Shown here: piece after piece, positions 1-5,216 of the stretch
Position numbering within the stretch: position 1 is the stretch's first letter
Layout: the number at the start of each line of letters is the position of its first letter
Origin: Bifidobacterium breve
Lineage (GTDB): Bacteria > Actinomycetota > Acidimicrobiia > Acidimicrobiales > Ilumatobacteraceae
DNA length: 5,969 bases
Assembly: GCA_945896935.1 (NCBI GenBank)
Contig: CAMDER010000110.1
Coordinates: 1-5,969 of the forward strand
Direction: 5' to 3'
The notes under the pieces: generated by a model
Told to the model about the DNA's origin: nothing
What the model saw: only the letters and a program-made list of their open reading frames with translations
Database searches by the model: none
Program-made: the position numbers and the translations under genes

Positions 1-860
1 TCGAGCGTTTGGGTTTCTGTTGTTGAAGACCCAGGGATACCTAGCCAGGTGATTCCAGCGAGTCGAAGCAATTCAATTTGCTCGCGGTGATACTCATTAT
101 TGTCGGTCTTTGATCCAATCGTGTGATCTGGATACGTTGTCAAAAATTCAAGGGACGAAGCGCGAACACCAGCCATTTCCTTCACTTCAGAAATTTGTTC
201 ACCAAGCTTCTTGATATCGCCGATGTTCGGAGTGCGAGTGGTATTTGATACAACTTCGGCACTCAACATCGGCATCCAACCCTGAGCCGATTCAGCGACT
301 CGGCGTTTGGTCAGTTGCGAATTTCCACCGATCCATATCGGAATTGGTTGCTGAAGGGGCGCTGGCCGACAAATGATCTCACGCGCCTCATACCCATCTC
401 CGATAAACGACACCGGCTCGCCAGACCAATACTTTGGCAACACCTCGAGAGACTCGTCAAAGATGTCATTGCGGCGTTCGAAATCAACACCAAGAGCTTT
501 GAACTCACCCTTTTGATAACCAGCGCCGATTCCGAGCGTGAAACGACCGTTCGACAGCAAATCGACAGTCGCTGCGGACTTTCCCAGCAAAAACGGATTG
601 CGGTAGGCAATCACCGTCAAGTAGGTCACCAGTCGAATGCGCTCAGTCACTGCTGCAGCGTGTCCAAGGGCCACAAAAGGATCAAGAGTCTGGTGTCCAC
701 CGGCGTCGAGCCAGCGGGATCCAGGCGCAGGATGCTCGGTGAAGGCCAATCCGTGCAAACCATGAGCCTCGACCGCTTTGGCCACCTCGGTGACTCGCCC
801 AGCCGCCATCATGTCGCCGTCGCGACCAGTGGCATCGGGGTATTGGTAAAGAAAACGCAC
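1..860 (-). CDS. LLM-class F420-dependent oxidoreductase, C-terminus cut by the window edge
   Basis: The minus strand is open without a stop from a GTG at 860 to the left edge, giving 286 residues. It is a bacterial luciferase-like (LLM) TIM-barrel protein; this family uses reduced F420 or FMN to oxidise or reduce small organic substrates in the cytosol. Visible family blocks are the N-terminal strand RFLYQYPD (2-9), FTEHPAP (40-46), DPFVALGHAA (60-69), the core ATVDLLSNGRFTLGIGAG (97-114), PIPIWIGG (172-179) and GWMPM (194-198). Relatives are usually about 280-300 residues, so little should be missing. GTG is chosen because the first barrel strand begins right after it. An in-frame ATG at 920..918 would add 20 residues of low-complexity, serine-rich sequence and has no ribosome site. 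The gene diverges from a second LLM gene across 58 bp. The family is firm; substrate and cofactor are not known. Confidence 0.93.
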   Translation of the reverse strand, partial: MRFLYQYPDATGRDGDMMAAGRVTEVAKAVEAHGLHGLAFTEHPAPGSRWLDAGGHQTLDPFVALGHAAAVTERIRLVTYLTVIAYRNPFLLGKSAATVDLLSNGRFTLGIGAGYQKGEFKALGVDFERRNDIFDESLEVLPKYWSGEPVSFIGDGYEAREIICRPAPLQQPIPIWIGGNSQLTKRRVAESAQGWMPMLSAEVVSNTTRTPNIGDIKKLGEQISEVKEMAGVRASSLEFLTTYPDHTIGSKTDNNEYHREQIELLRLAGITWLGIPGSSTTETQTL

Positions 861-866
861 CTCCTG

Positions 867-872
867 AGAGTA
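867..872 (-). promoter_or_regulatory. Candidate -10 element of a leaderless promoter for the left LLM gene
   Basis: On the minus strand TACTCT is followed by exactly six bases (CAGGAG) and then the GTG start at 860. This TANNNT element at about -12 to -7 from the start codon is the arrangement seen for leaderless transcripts in actinobacteria. The AGGAG string touches the GTG directly, so it is too close to act as a normal Shine-Dalgarno site, and this favours a leaderless reading. No convincing -35 element is seen. Confidence 0.35.
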
Positions 873-918
873 CCGTTTCAGGGATGGTGATGAGGATTCA
901 CACAGGAAGTGTTGGGAC

Positions 919-1773
919 ATGAAACTCGGCTACACGACAATGAATACCCCGGCCGACATCGCCCCTCGCGTTCTTGGACCGCTCCTTGAAGAGAACGGTT
1001 TTGAATCCATTTGGATTGGCGAGCACAGCCATATTCCGGTGTCTCGGTCAACGCCCTATCCGACCGGCGGAGACATGCCATGGCAGTACACGACCATGAT
1101 GGATCCATTTATCAGCCTCACTCAAATTGGTGAGCGCACCACCAACCTTCTCTTAGGCCTTGGCGTTGCTCTTCCACTTGAACACGATGTCTTAGTTCTC
1201 GCGAAGACCGCTGCAACTCTCGACGTGCTGAGTAACGGTCGTCTGCAATTCGGTGTTGGCGTGGGCTGGAACCAAGAAGAGTTAGCAAATCACAGTTCAG
1301 TCAAATGGTCGATGCGTTATCGCGCACTTGCTGAATGCGTCGGTGCGCTGCGATCACTTTGGGTAGACGATGAGTCCGAATTTCACGGCGAGTACTTCAA
1401 TTTCGACAAAGTGTGGTCACGTCCAAAACCGCTTCAACGGCCCCACCCGCCTATTTGGTTTGGCGCAGGCGGCAAACTCGGTTCACATCACACCATCGAA
1501 TGGGCCGATGGCTGGATGCCACTTGATGTCACATTGGGCGATGTGACGAAACGTGTGAACAAATTCCGTCAACTATCTGCTGATGCGGGACGTGATGACA
1601 TACCGATTTCGATGGTTGCTTTTGGTGATCCAACTCTTGACACATTGTTGATGTATCGCGATCTTGGCATTGAACGCGTCATCGTCGGTTCTGGTCGCGA
1701 GGGATGGGAAGACCCGTCGGGAGTTCGGGCATTTATTGATCGTTACGCCAAAATGCACGATCAGTTGTTCTAG
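919..1773 (+). CDS. LLM-class F420-dependent oxidoreductase (TIGR03619-type)
   Basis: A complete 284-residue luciferase-like TIM-barrel oxidoreductase, predicted to use F420 or a flavin in the cytosol. Visible blocks are the first strand KLGYTTMNT (2-10), IWIGEHSHIPV (31-41), DPFISLTQIGERTTNL (62-77), the signature TAATLDVLSNGR followed by GVGVGWNQEEL (98-122), GEYFNF (157-162), the PRP-like segment PLQRPHPPIWFGAGG (171-185), WADGWMPL (195-202) and a C-terminal GIERVIVG strand (250-257). These match the TIGR03619 (Rv2161c-like) group in order and length. An AGGAAG ribosome site at 904-909, nine bases before ATG, supports the start. It diverges from the left LLM gene. The two share the fold and core signature but differ through most of their length, so they are old paralogues, not a recent duplication. 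It converges on the next gene with an 11 bp gap. Substrate unknown. Confidence 0.95.
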   Translation: MKLGYTTMNTPADIAPRVLGPLLEENGFESIWIGEHSHIPVSRSTPYPTGGDMPWQYTTMMDPFISLTQIGERTTNLLLGLGVALPLEHDVLVLAKTAATLDVLSNGRLQFGVGVGWNQEELANHSSVKWSMRYRALAECVGALRSLWVDDESEFHGEYFNFDKVWSRPKPLQRPHPPIWFGAGGKLGSHHTIEWADGWMPLDVTLGDVTKRVNKFRQLSADAGRDDIPISMVAFGDPTLDTLLMYRDLGIERVIVGSGREGWEDPSGVRAFIDRYAKMHDQLF

Positions 1774-1784
1774 ATATTCTTAAA

Positions 1785-2447
1785 TCATTTCCATGCTGCG
1801 ATGACATCATCGGCCGTAGCAATAGTCGCCAGTAGCGATAGCGAGTTTTCTAAAACTGCTTCGGCGTATTCGCGAGGAACCCCACACACACCATCGCGAA
1901 CAATAACGACGTTGTAACCGAGATCGACAGCGCTCATCACTGTTCCGAAAATTCCCAAATTCACCGAAACCCCGGTCACCACAAGTGTACGAATCGACAT
2001 GTTTCGCAAAATCTGATCAAGTGACGTCTGCGTAAATGGAGTGAGTCCATGAATACGTGCCACAACGACGTCACGATCATCAGGGCCTAATTCTGCGACG
2101 AGTTTGGCTCCATCTGTACCTTGGTCGATCGGTGTTGAACCGGTCTCGCGACGAAGCCGATTATTCATGGCGAAGACTTTGCAGTTGTCGGTCGCACCAC
2201 GTCCGTCGGCACGATTTTCGGCCACACAATGAACGACTTGAATTCCGCGGTCTCGAGCAGCCGTACACAGCCGTCCCGCGGTCGGGCGAACGCCAACTCT
2301 TTCAACCTCTTCAACCAATGCCGCCATGAGCGCTCCTGTGCCCACGACACCATTTTGAAGTTCCATCGTGAGAACAGCCGTCGTCTTTGGAATCAGTAAT
2401 CCGGCAAGTCGATTCATTTGCTTCTCATCCATCACCAAGATTGCCAC
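1785..2447 (-). CDS. Isochorismatase-fold protein with substituted catalytic triad (likely non-canonical or pseudoenzyme)
   Basis: A 220-residue protein with the Rossmann-like isochorismatase/cysteine hydrolase fold. The order of blocks is typical: AVLTMELQNGVVG (24-36), the GIQVVHCV strand (68-75), VVVARIHGLTPFTQTSLDQIL (127-147) and TLVVTGVSVNLGIFGTVMSAVDLGYNVVIVRDGV (154-187). In active members these carry Asp, Lys and Cys. Here the Asp position is Glu29, the Lys position Arg131 and the Cys position (GVxxNxC) is Gly165, so the normal cysteine-thiolate mechanism looks impossible. The reading frame is intact and the rest of the fold is well kept, so this is not simple decay. From memory, some actinobacterial relatives share the MELQxGVVG and GVSVN-G forms, which would make this a subfamily trait. 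The GTG start at 2447 is preceded by GAGGG with a six-base spacer; in-frame ATG codons at residues 6 and 11 are alternatives. It diverges from the hotdog gene by 31 bp. Confidence 0.92.
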   Translation of the reverse strand: MAILVMDEKQMNRLAGLLIPKTTAVLTMELQNGVVGTGALMAALVEEVERVGVRPTAGRLCTAARDRGIQVVHCVAENRADGRGATDNCKVFAMNNRLRRETGSTPIDQGTDGAKLVAELGPDDRDVVVARIHGLTPFTQTSLDQILRNMSIRTLVVTGVSVNLGIFGTVMSAVDLGYNVVIVRDGVCGVPREYAEAVLENSLSLLATIATADDVIAAWK

Positions 2448-2453
2448 ATGGCA

Positions 2454-2458
2454 CCCTC
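2454..2458 (-). promoter_or_regulatory. Ribosome binding site selecting the GTG start at 2447
   Basis: Read on the minus strand this is GAGGG, six bases before the GTG at 2447..2445. It favours GTG over the later in-frame ATG codons at residues 6 and 11, which have no similar purine run before them. An overlapping ATG two bases upstream of the GTG is in another frame and does not lead into the protein. Confidence 0.5.
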
Positions 2459-2478
2459 ATATCTGCTAACTCTTAGGT

Positions 2479-3351
2479 ATGACGAGTGAGCCCACTGCGA
2501 ACAAAACAAGCGATATTCGCGGTTCTGCACCCGACAAGTATTGGAAAGCGTTCGAAGAGAAGTGGACCTCGTTGCTGACGTATCGCTACCTCGGCCGTGA
2601 GTGGGGTTCGCTCGACAACAATGTCGCTGAGGGTCACTTCATGAAACTACGTCACGACATGCGTAATGCATCCGGTGGACTCATGGCGGCTCCTCTGTGC
2701 ATCGCCTCGCCAGAATGTGGAGGATTCAACGACAATGTCGTGGTTCCGAATCCGCTGATTGCTTCGATGCAGATTCTTGACCCAGCCCGAGACGTGAAGA
2801 AATTGATGATTCTTCCCGACAATGTGCATACGGGGCGACGACTTGGATTTAGTCGCGCCCTCGTCGTTGACGCCGACAACCCCGAACGGGTGATCGCAAT
2901 TTCGACTGGAGTTGGCCTCTCACTTGGCGATGTTCCAGACGGATATCAAAAGATCGACAATCCCCCAATAGACATCGTTGATTCTCCGGACTTACCACCA
3001 TTGCACCAAGTATTCGGCGCAGAGCGGATATCGCATGGGGCGTGGCAACTACCGCTGCTCACCGATGAGATGGCGTCTCCTGATGCCGCGTTACACATTG
3101 GCCCTCAACACATCGTGCTTGAGACTGCATCTACTGAGCTCGCGCAAGCCTTCAGTTCGTCACCGCTGCAGATCAGCGACTGGTATGTGATGTTCGTCAA
3201 CCGTGGCAAAGTCGGTCCGTTCATCACACAAGGTGAAGCCTTCGTTGGAGCCAACGGAAAAATCGGCACACGAATGAACTTGATCGATATGGGCGACAAC
3301 CAACGAGTTGTCAGCACCTGCGCCGCAACTTTCAGTCCCATCCATTCGTGA
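2479..3351 (+). CDS. Tandem hotdog-fold, PaaI/acyl-CoA thioesterase-like protein
   Basis: A 290-residue soluble protein that reads as two hotdog units. The first, about residues 52-152, has a central-helix start NASGGLMAAPLCIASP (63-78, with SGG where many PaaI proteins have HGG), then strand pairs through SMQILDPARD (96-105), GRRLGFSRALVVDAD (119-133) and VIAISTGVGLSLG (138-150). The second, about 175-286, has ISHGAWQLPLLTDEMASPD (184-202), LQISDWYVMFVNRGKVG (230-246) and a final GEAFVGANGKIGTRMNLIDMG pair (252-272). Proteins of this fold mostly hydrolyse acyl-CoA thioesters; that activity is inference here. The first 50 residues are extra to the fold, with a charged and aromatic stretch. 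The start has only TAGG almost touching ATG, so translation may be leaderless, though the partial TAACTC at the expected -10 position is weak. No later methionine occurs before residue 55. Divergent from the isochorismatase-fold gene, convergent with the amidohydrolase. Confidence 0.85.
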   Translation: MTSEPTANKTSDIRGSAPDKYWKAFEEKWTSLLTYRYLGREWGSLDNNVAEGHFMKLRHDMRNASGGLMAAPLCIASPECGGFNDNVVVPNPLIASMQILDPARDVKKLMILPDNVHTGRRLGFSRALVVDADNPERVIAISTGVGLSLGDVPDGYQKIDNPPIDIVDSPDLPPLHQVFGAERISHGAWQLPLLTDEMASPDAALHIGPQHIVLETASTELAQAFSSSPLQISDWYVMFVNRGKVGPFITQGEAFVGANGKIGTRMNLIDMGDNQRVVSTCAATFSPIHS

Positions 3352-3398
3352 TTCTGGTGTGTTTTTATTTGGTATAGCCAACTAAAACGACACCAGAA
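3352..3398. terminator. Long nested hairpin between convergent genes, possible bidirectional terminator
   Basis: The outer arms TTCTGGTGT (3352-3360) and ACACCAGAA (3390-3398) pair perfectly over nine bases. One bulged G on the right lets GTTTT pair with AAAAC inside them, and an innermost TTGG/CCAA stem closes a five-base loop. The hairpin begins just after the stop of the plus-strand gene and ends eight bases before the stop of the minus-strand gene, so it lies at the meeting point of both transcripts. Neither side has a clear U-run after the stem, so it is not a textbook Rho-independent terminator. It may end transcription another way or protect mRNA 3' ends. Confidence 0.55.
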
Positions 3399-3406
3399 GC
3401 ACAGGA

Positions 3407-4615
3407 TTAGATAGGCAAACCTGAGATCTTGCGGAGGTTGTCGCGCAAAGCCAGACGACGTTCGTCGGCGGTGAGTCCAGCAAAGTCGCCAACCCAATCG
3501 CGTGGTGCTGCAAGTCCTTCTGGGTGCGGCCAATCGCTTCCTAAAAGAATTCGATCAGCACCAATGAGGTCGCGCAAGATTGTGATGTCGTCTTCGTAAA
3601 ATGGAGCAACAGAAACATTCGAACAGAAGGTTTCTAATGGATCACGCTTGTACAACTGCGGAGTCTTGCCGTACGAGCGCTTGAGACGCTTCAACAGATC
3701 GGGAACCCAGCCAGCTCCTAGTTCAACGGTGGCGATTTGCAACTTAGGAACACGATCAAACAAGCCGTGACAAATCAACGACGCGACCAAGTCGAATACT
3801 GGACGCTCAATATGCACGCCCATTACTTCAGTCAACGTTGACATTTTCATTCCGGTGTACTTCAGGCTTTCGCCCCAGCGTTCGAGGTAAATGCCATAGC
3901 CAGAGTCAGCACCGTGGAACGCAATTGCTACTCCGGCATCGGCAGCAATATTCCAGAAGCGGTCGTACATAGGATCGGCCAACGAACGGAAACGATCAGG
4001 GGCCTGCACTGGAGCCGGTCGGAAGGTCACAAAACGAGCACCCTTCGAGATCGCCGACTGCAATTCTGCTTCGGCTCGAACCGGGTCAATCAACGACATC
4101 AACGGACCAGTCAAAATGCGACTGTCGCGGTTGTAACCCCAATCGTCGTCGAGCCACTGGTTGTAACTATGGAAAACGGCATACAACGCTTCGACATCCT
4201 TAGCGAGCATTTCTTCAAGGCCAAGTCCGAGGCTTGGCAACACCCAAGCAAGATCGACGCCCTGTTCGATCAACTTGGCAACACGCGCCTCACGCGAACG
4301 AGCAGCCGGCGGAATCGGGCCCATCTCAATAATGTCGCGGATTTCTTTGCCGTCATGGTTCTGGGCACGGAAATACACTTCGAGCGATCCTGGAACGCCC
4401 ACAGGGTCGTAGGTGGGGTTCGGAATGAGGGTCAACAAACGGTCGTTAACCAGCAATGTTCTACGACCATCAACTTCGACCCAACGAACTGCGGTCTTAT
4501 GCGCTTTGGGCAAATGACGGGTAACGGCGTCTTCGGCTTCGTAGTAATGCTGATCGGCGTCAGATAACCCGTATGTCACGTCATCAAGTACTGGCCGAGA
4601 TTCAAGAAGCGTCAT
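3407..4615 (-). CDS. Amidohydrolase-2 (ACMSD-like) family metal-dependent hydrolase
   Basis: A complete 402-residue TIM-barrel metalloenzyme of the amidohydrolase-2 family (PF04909), which includes ACMSD-type decarboxylases and metal-dependent hydrolases. The N-terminal metal motif is SDADQHYYE (18-26, with Asp21 and His23 in a DxH arrangement). Later sites are IAFHGADSG (231-239, His234), the SLICHGLFDRVPKLQI block (279-294, His283), Glu298 and GSDWPHPEG (359-367, Asp361), followed by the typical C-terminal helix DNLRKISGL. All expected ligand positions are present, so the enzyme is probably active. The insert at about 34-110 is a feature of long members of this group. AAGGGG five bases before ATG supports the start. 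Its upstream gap carries a TACAAT -10 and an overlapping perfect inverted repeat, pointing to repressor control. Such proteins often act in catabolism of cyclic or aromatic acids, by C-C bond cleavage or decarboxylation. The substrate is unknown. Confidence 0.94.
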   Translation of the reverse strand: MTLLESRPVLDDVTYGLSDADQHYYEAEDAVTRHLPKAHKTAVRWVEVDGRRTLLVNDRLLTLIPNPTYDPVGVPGSLEVYFRAQNHDGKEIRDIIEMGPIPPAARSREARVAKLIEQGVDLAWVLPSLGLGLEEMLAKDVEALYAVFHSYNQWLDDDWGYNRDSRILTGPLMSLIDPVRAEAELQSAISKGARFVTFRPAPVQAPDRFRSLADPMYDRFWNIAADAGVAIAFHGADSGYGIYLERWGESLKYTGMKMSTLTEVMGVHIERPVFDLVASLICHGLFDRVPKLQIATVELGAGWVPDLLKRLKRSYGKTPQLYKRDPLETFCSNVSVAPFYEDDITILRDLIGADRILLGSDWPHPEGLAAPRDWVGDFAGLTADERRLALRDNLRKISGLPI

Positions 4616-4645
4616 CGTGTCCCCTTAGGTCAGGCGTCAACAGCA

Positions 4646-4666
4646 AATCTGACGCTCCGTCAGATT
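4646..4666. promoter_or_regulatory. Perfect 9-3-9 inverted repeat, probable TetR-family operator
   Basis: AATCTGACG (4646-4654), a CTC spacer and the exact reverse complement CGTCAGATT (4658-4666). TetR-family dimers commonly bind short, near-perfect palindromes of this size with CTGACG/CGTCAG-like half-sites. The site overlaps the last three bases of a -10 element and would cover the predicted transcription start of the amidohydrolase gene, so a bound protein should block that promoter. It could also affect the divergent SnoaL-like gene. No regulator gene lies in the window. The palindrome is directly visible; the protein family is inferred. Confidence 0.7.
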
Positions 4667-4669
4667 GTA
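4664..4669 (-). promoter_or_regulatory. Candidate -10 element for the amidohydrolase gene
   Basis: On the minus strand TACAAT differs from TATAAT by one base and lies about 50 bases before the start codon. The expected transcription start falls near 4656, the centre of the inverted repeat. No good -35 element is present at the usual spacing, where the sequence is close to TATCTT, so the promoter may be weak or need an activator. Confidence 0.45.
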
Positions 4670-4707
4670 CGGCATGAATGCGACTAAAGATAGATCTAGC
4701 CCGTGTA

Positions 4708-4757
4708 CGGTGACCAAGGTCCCAGATGTTGAGTCTTAGGTTCAGGGTCGGTCACCG
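4708..4757. repeat. 8 bp inverted repeat spaced by 34 bp in the leader of the SnoaL-like gene
   Basis: CGGTGACC (4708-4715) and GGTCACCG (4750-4757) are exact reverse complements. The right arm ends 17 bases before the ATG at 4775 and 6 bases before the ribosome site. The two arms could be separate half-sites for a regulator or fold into an mRNA stem. The 34-base spacing is too wide for one simple dimer operator. A chance match is possible at this length. Confidence 0.3.
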
Positions 4758-4774
4758 ACGTTCAAGGGAGTCTT

Positions 4775-5206
4775 ATGGAGATGTGGCAGGTCATTGCCCG
4801 AGAATCAATTCGCGACCTTGTCGCCCGTTATAACGCCAATGGTGACACTGGTCGGTTTGCTCAGGTCCGCGAACTCTTCAGCCTCGAAGCCACCATGGAT
4901 ATCGGCGACGGGCGGGTCTACCGAGGTCTCGAGGAAGTCATGACGATCTTTACCGGCACCAAAGAGGCAACGGGGGCCGCCAGCGCGCTCACCCATGTTC
5001 GGCACTCGACAACCACTCATCAAATTGACCTAGTTGACGAGACTCACGCATCAGGACGCTTGTACTTCTTTGTAGTCACCGATATCGGCCTTGACCATTG
5101 GGGGCGCTACGTCGACTCGTATGTCGCCACTGATGGCACGTGGAAATTTGCTTCACGCAAAGTCACCGTTGACGGTTGGGCGACAAACTCCCTATTCCCC
5201 CACTAA
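4775..5206 (+). CDS. SnoaL-like (NTF2-superfamily) protein
   Basis: A complete 143-residue single-domain protein with the cone-shaped alpha+beta barrel of the SnoaL-like/NTF2 superfamily (SnoaL_4 type, PF13577). The first helix is IRDLVARYNANGDTGRFAQVRELF (12-35), followed by EATMDIGDGRVYRGLEEV (38-55), HVRHSTTTHQIDLVDETHASG (74-94), YFFVVTDIGLDHWGRYVDSYVATDGTWKFASRKVTVDGW (97-135). The last three strands are the most typical part. Members act as small-molecule isomerases, dehydratases or cyclases, or only bind ligands; His77, His82 and His108 lie where pocket residues often sit. No signal peptide or membrane segment is seen. AAGGGAG at 4764-4770, four bases before ATG, supports the start. 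It diverges from the amidohydrolase across the operator-bearing gap and converges on the VOC gene with only 10 bp between stops. The exact reaction cannot be assigned. Confidence 0.9.
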   Translation: MEMWQVIARESIRDLVARYNANGDTGRFAQVRELFSLEATMDIGDGRVYRGLEEVMTIFTGTKEATGAASALTHVRHSTTTHQIDLVDETHASGRLYFFVVTDIGLDHWGRYVDSYVATDGTWKFASRKVTVDGWATNSLFPH

Positions 5207-5216
5207 TTATCTGGCA

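Noticed and set aside
315..890. Plus-strand open frame of 191 codons
   Set aside because: It lies almost wholly opposite the LLM gene at 1..860, whose translation shows clear family blocks. The plus-strand product has no recognisable domain and no ribosome site.
1774..1784. Possible terminator in the 11 bp convergent gap
   Set aside because: The gap is AT-rich with no stem of useful length on either strand.
2057..2329. Plus-strand open frame of 90 codons
   Set aside because: It is antisense to the isochorismatase-fold gene and has no ribosome site or domain.
3105..3533. Minus-strand open frame of 142 codons spanning a gene junction
   Set aside because: It crosses the hairpin and overlaps the ends of two well-supported genes in other frames; the product is rich in Arg, Ser and Cys with no family signal.
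3831..3842. Perfect 12 bp palindrome GTCAACGTTGAC
   Set aside because: It lies inside the conserved amidohydrolase coding region, far from any start; most likely chance from codon choice.
3914..4567. Plus-strand open frame of 217 codons
   Set aside because: It lies entirely antisense to the amidohydrolase gene and its product matches no fold that I recognise; a shadow of the real gene.
4691..4698. 8 bp palindrome TAGATCTA in the divergent gap
   Set aside because: Short, without spacing to a clear promoter element; expected by chance in this amount of sequence.
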